From positions 1 through 61,373 of the forward strand of contig JAFZKA010000004.1 of NCBI GenBank assembly GCA_017551925.1: a stretch of DNA of 61,373 nt, given 5' to 3'. The stretch's first letter is position 1; each line of letters opens with the position of its first letter. Below are positions 53,838 to 61,373 of the stretch, one piece after another. The notes under the pieces were generated by a model. That model did not search any database, was not told where the DNA came from, and was given only the letters and a program-made list of their open reading frames with translations. Position numbers and translations under genes: made by a program. Origin of the DNA: Bacteroidaceae bacterium. GTDB lineage: Bacteria; Bacteroidota; Bacteroidia; Bacteroidales; Bacteroidaceae.

Positions 53838-55409
53838 ATGAAAGCAATATTTAAAAAGACTGGAACAATCCTGTTGGGTACTATCGCTGCTTTGTCATTT
53901 GCGGCTTGTTCAGAGTCGTTTTTGGATGAAATCAACAAGGATGTCAACCATCCTACTGATGTTGATTCCAAGTTTATTATTCCTGACATTGTACTTAGGA
54001 CTGCCCAAAATGTTGTGGGAGGTGACGTAAATACATATTCCGGTATATTTTTGGAGCATTGGGCCGGCACGCATGGGCAGTTATGGCAGGCAGATAGCCG
54101 AGACGGGTATGAAAGAGTCGCTTCAACATACAATGATCCCTGGGTGTTTTTATATAAAATAATTACGGATGCCAAGACTGTAATCGGGAAAACCGAGGAA
54201 GGTGCGGTTGAGAGTGAAAATACAATGGCAAGGGCGGTTGCTGAAATCATGCTTGCATATAACGCTGCAGTTGCCACTGATTTATTCGGTGACACTCCGT
54301 ATAAAGAGGCTGGAGACTACATTAATTATGCAACCCCGAAACTGGATAAGCAGGAGGATATATACAAGGATGTGATGAGACTGCTTGATGACGCTATCGT
54401 ATTGCTTGGAGATACATCGGGATGGGCTTCAAATACATTGAACAGTTATGATCTGATGTATAACGGCAATGCAGAGAAATGGCAGAAATTTGCTTATGGT
54501 CTCAAGGCGCGTTATACAATGAGGCTTATTTTCCGTTCAACTGACAAGGCTGCTGATTATCAGAAAATACTTGATTACATAGACAAGTCATTTGCAGGTG
54601 CCGATGAACAGGCTTCAATCAATGTATATGACGGCAAGAACCAGAATCCGTTGTTTGATCTTGAGTGGAGCCGTGACGCTATTTCATCAAGCCGTAGTCT
54701 GTACAATAAACTTATGGCAAGGAGCGATCCGCGTGTAAACAGAGCATATCTTCATTCTTATGAATGGTATTATATGGACTCTGCAACAGTAAGGGATTTT
54801 CTTCCGAAAAACGGAGAACAGCCGTCAGAATCGCAGTACCGTTTTGCCTATGACTACAGTATGTTGGCCGAAATTGCCAGTGTGCATCTTTTGAGCTATC
54901 ATGAGTTGCTGTTCCTCAAGGCTGAGGCTCTTGCCAGCCTTAACCAGGTTGATTCAGCCAAGGTAATCCTTGAAGATGCCATTGTGGCCAGCATGGCTAA
55001 TTTTGAAAACAATCTTGCTGCAGCACTGAATTCACCGACATTGTTAGATGAAGGTGGTATTGAGGGTCCGGCCGATGAAACAATCCCGTTTGAAGAGATA
55101 GATTCATGTTTTAATAATTTTGTCGTACCTCTCTTTGATGCTGACCCCATAAAGGAGATAATGTTACAGAAATATTTTGCTTTCTGGGGTGCCAACGGTG
55201 AATCTACAGAATGCTATAACGATGTTCGCAGAATGATGGCCATGGGTAAGGATATCTATGATTTTGCTAATCCAAAAGCTGACAGATTCCCTCTCAGAGC
55301 ACCTTACGGAGCCGATGATGCCAGTGCAAATCCTAATGTCAGGGATGCATATGGTAACGGATTCTACATCTATTCAGAACCGGTATGGTGGGCCGGTGGT
55401 ACCAGATAA
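53838..55409 (+). CDS. SusD/RagB-like nutrient-binding lipoprotein (SusD_2 type)
   Basis: The protein has 523 residues with a lipobox LSFAACSES (Cys near 23). The opening FLDEINKDVNHPTDVDSKFIIPDI, and later YNAAVATDLFGDTPYKEAG and LHSYEWYY, fit the SusD-like-2 group of surface lipoproteins with TPR-like helices. These proteins form the lid on the SusC channel. The gene follows SusC by 12 bases and is closed by a strong terminator, so the pair is a two-gene operon. Confidence 0.92.
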   Translation: MKAIFKKTGTILLGTIAALSFAACSESFLDEINKDVNHPTDVDSKFIIPDIVLRTAQNVVGGDVNTYSGIFLEHWAGTHGQLWQADSRDGYERVASTYNDPWVFLYKIITDAKTVIGKTEEGAVESENTMARAVAEIMLAYNAAVATDLFGDTPYKEAGDYINYATPKLDKQEDIYKDVMRLLDDAIVLLGDTSGWASNTLNSYDLMYNGNAEKWQKFAYGLKARYTMRLIFRSTDKAADYQKILDYIDKSFAGADEQASINVYDGKNQNPLFDLEWSRDAISSSRSLYNKLMARSDPRVNRAYLHSYEWYYMDSATVRDFLPKNGEQPSESQYRFAYDYSMLAEIASVHLLSYHELLFLKAEALASLNQVDSAKVILEDAIVASMANFENNLAAALNSPTLLDEGGIEGPADETIPFEEIDSCFNNFVVPLFDADPIKEIMLQKYFAFWGANGESTECYNDVRRMMAMGKDIYDFANPKADRFPLRAPYGADDASANPNVRDAYGNGFYIYSEPVWWAGGTR

Positions 55410-55438
55410 TGTTTTCTGATACAGGCTTGATCTGAAAG

Positions 55439-55473
55439 TGAGACTGTCCGGTTGCGGGCAGTCTCATTTTTTT
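55439..55473 (+). terminator. Intrinsic terminator after the SusC/SusD pair
   Basis: TGAGACTG (55439-55446) pairs with CAGTCTCA (55459-55466). The loop can extend the stem by CC/GG pairing, and seven T residues follow. It lies 30 bases after the SusD-like stop. Confidence 0.9.
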
Positions 55474-55543
55474 GCGCTCAAAAAAATGAGGACCGAACTT
55501 TATGTCCGGTCCTCTGTGTCTTATACCTTATACTAATAAGGAA

Positions 55544-55705
55544 TTACTTTTTGTTTCCGCAATACTCGTCAGATACTGTGAGTTTTTTGCGGCCCTTTGC
55601 TCTGCGTGATGCAAGTACCCTACGGCCGTTTGCTGTGGCCATTCTCTCACGGAAACCGTGCTTGTTCTTTCTCTTCCTGTTGGAAGGCTGAAATGTTCTT
55701 TTCAT
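55544..55705 (-). CDS. rpmH: 50S ribosomal protein L34
   Basis: This short gene encodes 53 residues on the minus strand. It opens [19 protein letters not shown] and continues with [24 protein letters not shown]. These are the conserved L34 features, with a Bacteroidota-type C-terminal extension ending CGNKK. It is isolated from dnaA and rnpA, as is usual in Bacteroidales. A good promoter stands about 45 bases upstream, with the efp gene divergent beyond it. Confidence 0.96.
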   Translation of the reverse strand: MKRTFQPSNRKRKNKHGFRERMATANGRRVLASRRAKGRKKLTVSDEYCGNKK

Positions 55706-55751
55706 CGTTATATATTTTTATTGTTTTCCTTGCGTTTTTGGAATCGGAGGG

Positions 55752-55783
55752 CAAAGGTAGTTTCTTTTTTCTTAATATGCAAA
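55752..55783 (-). promoter_or_regulatory. rpmH promoter
   Basis: On the minus strand TTTG (55783-55780), a 20-base spacer and TACCTTTG (55759-55752) give a complete Bacteroidota -33/-7 promoter. Transcription would begin near 55745, leaving a leader of about 40 bases before rpmH. Confidence 0.75.
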
Positions 55784-55808
55784 TTGCATCTCTTTTTTTG
55801 TCTAAAGT

Positions 55809-55839
55809 TTTGTCTATTTGTGCCATTGCACTACTTTTG
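55809..55839 (+). promoter_or_regulatory. efp promoter
   Basis: TTTG (55809-55812), exactly 19 bases, then TACTTTTG (55832-55839) match the Bacteroidota housekeeping promoter. Initiation near 55846 gives a leader of about 37 bases before the efp ATG at 55883. Confidence 0.75.
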
Positions 55840-55882
55840 CAGAACAATTGAATGATTTACTAATAAATAGAACTAATTTTTT

Positions 55883-56449
55883 ATGATTCTTTGTCAAGAC
55901 ATCAAGATCGGTACCTGCATCAATCTGGAGGGCCAGCTTTATTTCTGCATTGATTTTCTGCATGTAAAACCGGGCAAGGGTAACACATTTGTACGCACCA
56001 AACTTAAGAACGTTGTAAACGGACGTGTATTGGAGCGCACTTTCCAGATTGGTTTCAAACTGGAGGATGTACGCGTTGAGCGCAGACCTTACCAGTACCT
56101 CTATCAGGATGATATGGGTTATATTTTCATGAACCAGGAGAATTTTGAGCAGGTTACTATCATCAAGGACCTTATCAACGGTGTTGATTACCTTAAAGAG
56201 GGTGAGGTTGTTGATGTTGTTACCAACGCCAACACAGGTGAGATTCTGTTTGCAGACCTGCCTGTTAAGGTTGTTCTTAAAGTTGTTTATACAGAACCGG
56301 GCCTCAAGGGTGATACGGCTACAAATGCCACCAAACCCGCTAAGGTTGAGACCGGTTGCGAGGTTCGCGTACCTCTGTTCATCAATGAAGGTGAACTCAT
56401 TGAGGTCGATACCCGCGACGGATCTTACCAGGGCCGCGTAAAGGCATAA
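55883..56449 (+). CDS. efp: Elongation factor P
   Basis: EF-P rescues ribosomes stalled on polyproline. The 188-residue protein has three OB-like domains. The tip loop reads [17 protein letters not shown] with Lys32 at the position normally modified. [23 protein letters not shown] and the C-terminal signature [22 protein letters not shown] follow. No epmA/epmB-type modification gene is adjacent, so the modification, if any, cannot be told. Confidence 0.96.
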   Translation: MILCQDIKIGTCINLEGQLYFCIDFLHVKPGKGNTFVRTKLKNVVNGRVLERTFQIGFKLEDVRVERRPYQYLYQDDMGYIFMNQENFEQVTIIKDLINGVDYLKEGEVVDVVTNANTGEILFADLPVKVVLKVVYTEPGLKGDTATNATKPAKVETGCEVRVPLFINEGELIEVDTRDGSYQGRVKA

Positions 56450-56457
56450 AAGAATGA

Positions 56458-57153
56458 ATGATTAAGCCAGACAAGCTGAATCTTAAGCAGTGGGCCACAG
56501 AGGATCGCCCCCGTGAAAAGATGAAGCAAAAGGGCGCAAAAGCGCTGACAAACGCTGAGTTATTGGCGATTCTGATACACACTGGAAACACTGAAGATTC
56601 GGTGGTGGCTTTAACACAAAAAGTGATGGCTTCCTGCCGCAACAGTCTTTCCGAACTTGGAAAACTTAGCGTCGGGGAGCTATGCTCTTTCAAAGGGATA
56701 GGTGAGGCAAAGGCAGTGACCATCCTGGCAGCCTGTGAACTTGGCAGGCGCCGCAAAGAGGAGGAACCTGTACAGAAACCTCAGATCAGGACATCACGTG
56801 ATGTCTATGACTATTTCTATCCCGATATGATTGACCTCCAGGTTGAGGAGTGCCATGTGCTGTTCCTTAACCAGTCGTCAAGAGTGATTGACAGCATGCG
56901 TGTCAGTCAGGGTGGCCTGGCTAGCGCATCGGTTGATATACGCCTGATTCTGCGTGAGGCATTTTTGCACAGGGCAACAGGTTTGACTTTATGTCATAAC
57001 CATCCGTCAGGTACGGCATTGCCCAGCAGGCAGGATGATGAACTTACCAGGTCAGTGGCACAGGCCTGCCGAATGGTGAATGTGCCGTTGCTGGATCATG
57101 TGATTTTTACTGAGAACGGTTACTACAGTTACGCCGACAAAGGCCGGGTATAA
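56458..57153 (+). CDS. radC: RadC/JAB-domain protein
   Basis: The protein has 231 residues. An N-terminal helix-hairpin-helix region (LTNAELLAILIHTGNTEDS, LCSFKGIGEAKAVTILAACELGRR) precedes a JAB/MPN metallo-domain with HNHPSGTALPSRQDDELTR, the HxH...D zinc motif. The family was named DNA repair protein RadC, but that role is now doubted, and a metallo-isopeptidase-like activity is possible. It begins eight bases after efp and is followed closely by the DUF59 gene. Confidence 0.92.
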   Translation: MIKPDKLNLKQWATEDRPREKMKQKGAKALTNAELLAILIHTGNTEDSVVALTQKVMASCRNSLSELGKLSVGELCSFKGIGEAKAVTILAACELGRRRKEEEPVQKPQIRTSRDVYDYFYPDMIDLQVEECHVLFLNQSSRVIDSMRVSQGGLASASVDIRLILREAFLHRATGLTLCHNHPSGTALPSRQDDELTRSVAQACRMVNVPLLDHVIFTENGYYSYADKGRV

Positions 57154-57159
57154 AACAGT

Positions 57160-57474
57160 ATGGCTGAAAAGTTTGACATAGAGGAAAAGATAGTTGAGGT
57201 GCTCAAGACGGTCTATGACCCTGAGATACCGGTTGATATCTACAACCTGGGGCTGATATACAAGATTGATGTCGATGATGATGCGAATGCCGTCATTGAC
57301 ATGACGCTTACTGCTCCCGGATGCTCTCTTGCAGACTTTATTGTTGAGGATGTACGCTTGCGCGTTGAGGGGCTGGAGTGTGTCAAATCCGCTACGGTCA
57401 ATCTGGTGTTTGAGCCGGAGTGGAACAAGGATATGATGACCGAAGAGGCTAAACTTGAACTGGGACTGGAATGA
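57160..57474 (+). CDS. DUF59/MIP18 family iron-sulfur cluster assembly protein
   Basis: The protein has 104 residues. The motif VYDPEIPVDIYNLGLIYKI and MTLTAPGCSLADFIVEDV with its single conserved Cys, then VNLVFEPEWNKDMMTEEAKLELG, identify the SufT/PaaD-like DUF59 fold. It helps load Fe-S clusters on target proteins. It overlaps the next gene by four bases. Confidence 0.92.
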   Translation: MAEKFDIEEKIVEVLKTVYDPEIPVDIYNLGLIYKIDVDDDANAVIDMTLTAPGCSLADFIVEDVRLRVEGLECVKSATVNLVFEPEWNKDMMTEEAKLELGLE

Positions 57475-58235
57475 AAAACGTTTACTTTATATCTGATGCT
57501 CACCTGGGTTCGTGGGCTCTTGATCACCGCCGCATGCAGGAACGCCGTCTGGTGCGTTTCCTTGATGACATCAAGGACAAGGCACAGGCTTTATATTTGC
57601 TGGGCGATATGTTTGATTTCTGGTATGAGTACAAGTATGTTGTACCCAAAGGTTATACCCGTTTTCTTGGCAAGTTGTCAGAACTCACTGACCGCGGCGT
57701 TGAGGTGCACTATTTTATAGGCAACCATGACATATGGATGTACGGCTATCTGGAGCGCGAATGCGGCGTTATTATGCACAAGGAACCTATAACCGTTGAG
57801 ATTATGGGTAAGGAGTTTTTCCTGGCCCACGGTGACGGAATGGGTGACCCCAGCCGTATGTTCCGTTTTATGCGTGGCATATTCCACAGCCGTGTATGTC
57901 AGTTCCTATATTCAATGTTGCCCAGCCGGTGGAGCATGTGGTTTGGACAGCGTTGGGCTCAGAAAAGCATGGAAGACCACCGTTTGTCAGGAGTTGACAA
58001 ATATCTGGGTGAGGATAAGGAGTTCCAGGTTTTATTTGCCAAGAAGTATCTTGAAACACATCCCGATATAAACTATTTCATATTCGGACACCGTCACATT
58101 GAACTTGACCTGATGTTGAGTCACTCCTGCCGCCTGCTTATTATCGGTGACTGGATAAGCCAATACACCTACGCCATGTTTGACGGCAAGAAACTTACAA
58201 TGCTGAACTACCTGGAAGGTGGTGACAATGAATAA
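57471..58235 (+). CDS. lpxH: UDP-2,3-diacylglucosamine diphosphatase family (LpxH-like) phosphoesterase
   Basis: The protein has 254 residues of the calcineurin-like metallophosphoesterase fold. All five metal motifs are visible: ISDAHLG, LGDMFDFW, FIGNHDIW, LAHGDGM and FGHRH. LpxH removes UMP from UDP-2,3-diacylglucosamine in lipid A synthesis, and the length and spacing fit. It ends an efp-radC-DUF59-lpxH run and is closed by a terminator. Confidence 0.9.
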   Translation: MKNVYFISDAHLGSWALDHRRMQERRLVRFLDDIKDKAQALYLLGDMFDFWYEYKYVVPKGYTRFLGKLSELTDRGVEVHYFIGNHDIWMYGYLERECGVIMHKEPITVEIMGKEFFLAHGDGMGDPSRMFRFMRGIFHSRVCQFLYSMLPSRWSMWFGQRWAQKSMEDHRLSGVDKYLGEDKEFQVLFAKKYLETHPDINYFIFGHRHIELDLMLSHSCRLLIIGDWISQYTYAMFDGKKLTMLNYLEGGDNE

Positions 58236-58264
58236 AAAAAAGCGGCTTGAGCCGCTTTTTTTAT
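58232..58264. terminator. Bidirectional terminator between lpxH and ackA
   Basis: AGCGGC (58241-58246) pairs with GCCGCT (58251-58256) over a TTGA loop. The stem is extended by A residues on the left and T residues on the right. The symmetric A/T flanks allow termination of both convergent units, and the left edge touches the lpxH stop. Confidence 0.9.
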
Positions 58265-59460
58265 TTCACCAATGCCTTGGTGTCGTTCGCTATCATAAGT
58301 TCCTCGTCTGTTGGTAGGACTACAACTTTGACTTTGGAGTCTGGCGTTGAGATTATGCCGTCCTTGCCGAACATGATCTTGGCGTTCTGTTCCTTGTCAA
58401 GTTTGATGCCCAGGAACTCCATGTTCTCACATACAGCCTCACGAACCTCATGACGGTTCTCGCCTACGCCGCCGGTAAAGATGATAACATCAACGCCACC
58501 CATTGCAGCAGCGAATGCGCCTATGTATTTCTTGATGCGGTAAGCATACATCTTTTTGGCCAGGGCGGCACGCTCGTTACCGGCCTCCATTGAGGCTGTA
58601 ACCTCACGCATATCTGATGACACGCCTGATATACCCAGCAGACCAGATTTCTTGTTCAGAAGGTTTGACATACCGGTGCTGTCCAAGCCCTCTTTCTCCA
58701 TGAGGAATGTAACGGCGCCACCGTCAATGTCACCGCTGCGGGTACCCATCATGATGCCCTCAAGGGGGGTCAGACCCATTGTAGTGTCAACGCTCTTGCC
58801 GTCCTTGACAGCGGTGATTGAGCCGCCGTTGCCAATGTGGCAGGTGATAACTTTTGAGCCCTCAACCGGCATGTTCAGGTATTTGAATATCTCGCCTGAT
58901 ACAAAGCGGTGTGATGTTCCGTGGAATCCGTAGCGGCGAACTCCGTATTTCTGATACAGTTCGTATGGAATGGCATACAGATATGCGTAGTCAGGCATGG
59001 TCTGATGGAAGGCGGTATCAAACACACCTACCTGTGGTATATTGGGGAGCAACTCACTGACTGCGTTCACACCCTTAAGGTTGGCAGGGTTGTGCAGAGG
59101 AGCCAGGTCATTGCAGGCTGCGAATGCTTCCAACACCTCAGGGGTAAGCAGAACGCTCTTGTTGAACTTCTCGCCTCCGTGCACCATGCGGTGACCTACT
59201 GCGTTGAGTTCGCTGAGTGACTTGAGTACGGCATACTTGCCGGTTGTGAGCACCTCAAATATGAACTTTACTCCGCATGTGTGCTCAGGTATCTCCTTCT
59301 CAATGATGACTTTCTCGCCGTTTGCATCGGTCAGTTTAAGGAAAGACCCCTTCATGCCTATCTTTTCAATGCCACCCTGTGCAATGACATCGTTCTTGTC
59401 CATGTCAAACAGTTTGTACTTGATTGACGAACTGCCGCAGTTCAAAACCAGAATCTTCAT
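58261..59460 (-). CDS. ackA: Acetate kinase
   Basis: AckA interconverts acetyl phosphate and ADP with acetate and ATP, the energy-yielding end of fermentation. The 399 residues show the ASKHA signatures: LVLNCGSSSIKYKLFD, GHRMVHGGEKF, VFDTAFHQTMP, HGTSHRFV, CHIGNGGSITAVKDGKSVDTTMGLTPLEG and FTGGVGENRHEVRE. pta lies five bases upstream, forming the usual pta-ackA operon. Confidence 0.97.
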   Translation of the reverse strand: MKILVLNCGSSSIKYKLFDMDKNDVIAQGGIEKIGMKGSFLKLTDANGEKVIIEKEIPEHTCGVKFIFEVLTTGKYAVLKSLSELNAVGHRMVHGGEKFNKSVLLTPEVLEAFAACNDLAPLHNPANLKGVNAVSELLPNIPQVGVFDTAFHQTMPDYAYLYAIPYELYQKYGVRRYGFHGTSHRFVSGEIFKYLNMPVEGSKVITCHIGNGGSITAVKDGKSVDTTMGLTPLEGIMMGTRSGDIDGGAVTFLMEKEGLDSTGMSNLLNKKSGLLGISGVSSDMREVTASMEAGNERAALAKKMYAYRIKKYIGAFAAAMGGVDVIIFTGGVGENRHEVREAVCENMEFLGIKLDKEQNAKIMFGKDGIISTPDSKVKVVVLPTDEELMIANDTKALVK

Positions 59461-59465
59461 AGTGC

Positions 59466-60479
59466 TTATGCCTTTTTGGCTGCCATAGCCTGGTTGGCTG
59501 TAACAGCAATCATTTTATAAACGTCATCAACAGAACAGCCGCGTGACAGGTCGTTCACGGGGCGTGCAATACCCTGAAGGATAGGGCCGATGGCCTCAGC
59601 GTTACCTATGCGCTGTACCAGTTTGTATGCAATGTTGCCTACCTCCAGGTTGGGGAATACAAGTACGTTGGCCTTTCCTGCAATCTCTGAACCGGGAGCC
59701 TTGCTTGCGCCAACTGACGGAACAATTGCTGCGTCGGCCTGGAGTTCGCCGTCAATCTTGAGGGTGGGGGCCAGTTCCTTTGCCTTTTGGAGAGCGGTGG
59801 TAACCTTGTCAACAACTTCATGCTTGGCTGAACCCTTGGTTGAGAAACTCAGCATTGCCACGCGGGGCTCGGCGAATCCTGCTACTGCAGTTGCAGTACC
59901 TGCTGATGCAACGGCAATCTGTGCCAACTGGTCTGCATCAGGAACGGGAGTAACTGCGCAGTCTGCGAATACCATAATACCGTTCTCACCATACTGCGGA
60001 GTCTTGGTCAGCATGATGAATGCACCTGATACGACTGAAATGCCGGGAGCGGTCTTGATTATCTGGAGCGCAGGGCGGAGTACATTGCCCGTGGTGTTGC
60101 GTGCACCTGCCAACTGACCGTCGGCATCACCGTTCTTTATGATAAGACAACCCAGATAGAGAGGATCAAGCACTTTTTTCTGTGCCTCCTCAATTGTCAT
60201 GCCCTTGTTCTTTCTGAGTTCGAACAGCAGGTTTGCATAATAGTCCTTTTTGGGGTTGTTCTCAGGGTCAATGATTGTGGCCTTTGAGATGTTCTTAAGA
60301 CCCCATTGTGCGGTAAGTCCTTCAATCTCTGATTTGTTACCAATAATAATAAGGTCTGCCACACCGTCGGCCAGAACCCTGTCGGCTGCCTTAAGTGTAC
60401 GTTCCTCAGTACCCTCAGGCAACACAATGCGCTGCTTGTTCTCCTTAGCCCGCGCAATAATCTGCTCCATTAATTCCAT
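59466..60479 (-). CDS. pta: Phosphate acetyltransferase
   Basis: Pta converts acetyl-CoA and phosphate to acetyl phosphate. The ATG at 60479 (or 60470) gives [23 protein letters not shown] and about 337 residues, the short form with only the PTA/PTB domain. The earlier in-frame ATG would run through the promoter and a palindrome. Motifs: [76 protein letters not shown]. Confidence 0.96.
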   Translation of the reverse strand: MELMEQIIARAKENKQRIVLPEGTEERTLKAADRVLADGVADLIIIGNKSEIEGLTAQWGLKNISKATIIDPENNPKKDYYANLLFELRKNKGMTIEEAQKKVLDPLYLGCLIIKNGDADGQLAGARNTTGNVLRPALQIIKTAPGISVVSGAFIMLTKTPQYGENGIMVFADCAVTPVPDADQLAQIAVASAGTATAVAGFAEPRVAMLSFSTKGSAKHEVVDKVTTALQKAKELAPTLKIDGELQADAAIVPSVGASKAPGSEIAGKANVLVFPNLEVGNIAYKLVQRIGNAEAIGPILQGIARPVNDLSRGCSVDDVYKMIAVTANQAMAAKKA

Positions 60480-60512
60480 AGTTCTATATATTAAATTGCA
60501 ATCTCCACTTAG

Positions 60513-60520
60513 CAAAATTA
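60513..60520 (-). promoter_or_regulatory. Candidate -7 box of pta-ackA
   Basis: CAAAATTA on the plus strand reads TAATTTTG on the minus strand. It lies 33 bases upstream of the pta ATG. The place where a -33 box should be falls inside the left arm of the palindrome that begins at 60531, so the element overlaps the promoter. Confidence 0.55.
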
Positions 60521-60530
60521 CCGCAAATTT

Positions 60531-60625
60531 ACACAATAGGGACGGTTCCTTCCGTGTACATATGATAAAAAAATCATAAAATAAAAAATATAGCATGTAC
60601 ACGGAAGGAACCGTCCCTGTTGTGT
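60531..60625. repeat. Long palindromic element with 31-bp arms (REP/MITE-like)
   Basis: Bases 60531-60561 pair with 60595-60625 at 30 of 31 positions, with a 33-base AT-rich loop. The arms contain GGGACGGTTCCTTCCGTGTA. The GGGACGGTTCC core resembles palindromic repeats I recall from many Firmicutes and Bacteroidota genomes and often linked to Y1 (REP-associated) transposases. No transposase is in the window. It is adjacent to the pta -7 box. Confidence 0.8.
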
Positions 60626-60944
60626 CAAAAATAATCTTGTATTAATGATTCATTGATTAAACACTGTGAATACATTTAGAAAGAAATTTCAAATGATACA
60701 GAAATTTACAGTGTTCTTTCTGTTACATAAAAAATATTGCTTTCTTTGTAAAAAAATAATAATATATGAAAAAGGACCATATTAATACTACTATATTAAT
60801 GTTGTGTACAAATTATGATAGGATTGTATTGACCATATGTCAGTTTTAGTTTGAACGTACACAACAGTACATACTATTAATGCAGTCTTTAAAGCAAGTT
60901 TGGCATTATCTCTGTCAGACTGAATATTATTTACAGAATAGGAG
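60626..60944. other. AT-rich gene-less stretch with a small inverted repeat
   Basis: With the preceding palindrome this makes the longest gene-free region (about 465 bases from 60480). I find no credible open reading frame, tRNA or clear -33/-7 pair. TGTTGTGTAC (60800-60809) and GTACACAACA (60857-60866) form a perfect 10-bp inverted repeat with a 47-base spacer. Its TGTTGTGT also ends the 60531-60625 palindrome. The promoter of the following lipoprotein gene must lie here but is not obvious. Confidence 0.5.
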
Positions 60945-61373
60945 ATGAAATATTTACATAACATATTCATAACCGTAACGATACTGTTGCTTTCAGCTTG
61001 CAGTTACAATAGCCGTCATCTGTCAAATGCCTTAAAGGTGGCCGGTGACAACCGCCCCGAGCTGGAGGCCGTTCTTGATCACTACAAGGATAATCCGGAA
61101 AAACTTGCAGCAGCACGTTTTCTTATAGAGAACATGCCGGCCCACCGCTCATACAAGGGTGATGAGATACATCAATATTATGAGATTGCAAAAGATGTAT
61201 TGGCTTCAGGGCTCAGTCCAGTAGAGCAACGCGACTCCCTGCTGTATGTGAGCGATTATATGTTTCCTGGGCTTGAAGACCGCACCGTCAGTGACATACG
61301 TGTCATAAAATCTGATTTCCTGATACGCAGCATAGACCAGGCGTTTGACGAGTGGAAGAACCGCCCATGGGCC
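60945..61373 (+). CDS. Transglutaminase-like family lipoprotein, 3' truncated by window end
   Basis: The open reading frame from ATG 60945 continues past the end of the window (143 codons visible). The lipobox LLSACSYNS (Cys19) marks an exported lipoprotein. The region ALKVAGDNRPELEAVLDHY, then AARFLIENMPAHRSYKG, is characteristic of a group of large Bacteroidales lipoproteins with an internal transglutaminase-like domain. That domain would lie beyond the visible part, so the call depends on the N-terminal signature only. Confidence 0.65.
   Translation, partial: MKYLHNIFITVTILLLSACSYNSRHLSNALKVAGDNRPELEAVLDHYKDNPEKLAAARFLIENMPAHRSYKGDEIHQYYEIAKDVLASGLSPVEQRDSLLYVSDYMFPGLEDRTVSDIRVIKSDFLIRSIDQAFDEWKNRPWA

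Noticed and set aside
60480-60602. 41-residue N-terminal extension of Pta
   Set aside because: It passes through the candidate -7 box and into the palindrome. The shorter start gives the normal family N-terminus.
1-61373. tRNA, rRNA, insertion sequence or phage genes
   Set aside because: Intergenic spaces are nearly all under 200 bases. None shows a cloverleaf or rRNA segment, and no transposase, integrase or phage protein is among the reading frames.

Overview
The window is a chromosomal segment from a Bacteroidales bacterium of the Prevotella/Bacteroides/Porphyromonas type. The signs are a type IX secretion system (PorU, PorV, SprA/Sov), a SusC/SusD pair, N-succinylornithine-type carbamoyltransferase, DUF4290, lipoproteins with short Bacteroidales signal peptides, and promoters of the Bacteroidota form TTTG-N19/20-TAnnTTTG. 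Shine-Dalgarno sites are largely absent. There is no transposase, phage, CRISPR, rRNA or tRNA gene. Nearly all genes are tightly packed housekeeping genes.

Layout. 1-2420: ribosomal operon (rplM tail, rpsI, rpsB with a structured leader, tsf) ending in a strong terminator. 2476-10659: O-antigen-ligase/TPR membrane protein, a convergent SUI1/YciH gene, then FAA-hydrolase, porU, porV and ispF. 10667-10870: a 204-bp nested palindrome between convergent ispF and nadD. 10858-12898: nadD, gmk and yicC on the minus strand. 12995-21714: reverse rubrerythrin, then tsaB, DUF4290, murA (Asp in place of the fosfomycin-target Cys), rimM, an M23 peptidase, dxr, rseP and a sodium symporter. 21682-26386: a lipoprotein, a CCA-type nucleotidyltransferase and a GH3 lipoprotein. 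26387-32678: an AT-richer accessory block with two transcription units sharing an operator array. 32679-40531: sprA/sov and ruvA. 40655-50379: ddh, MORN-repeat protein, proB, proA, argF', NigD-like lipoprotein, acyltransferase, ddl, rluD-like and PASTA protein. 50616-55409: SusC/SusD pair. 55544-60479: rpmH (minus), efp, radC, DUF59, lpxH, then ackA and pta (minus). 60531-60625: a second long palindrome. 60945-end: a truncated lipoprotein gene.

The most interesting part is 26.4-32.7 kb. A membrane TPR regulator with a putative C-terminal helix-turn-helix is followed by a peptidase-S74-like protein with a type IX sorting domain. About 6 kb away, just downstream of sprA, a second unit encodes an Ig-like protein carrying four tandem modules that resemble subtilase propeptides but no protease, plus a small exported protein. 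Both units start with the same operator: a 16-bp palindrome GGGACAAATTTGTCCC followed by two more TGTCCC units in exact 11-bp phase. In both, exactly 32 bp separate the last unit from the -7 box. I infer a dedicated regulon for secreted type IX cargo, controlled by this or a related membrane regulator.

Other points of note are the two large palindromes, two pairs of back-to-back -7 boxes at divergent genes, an eight-C tract two bases upstream of the sprA start codon, and active-site substitutions in MurA and in the carbamoyltransferase.
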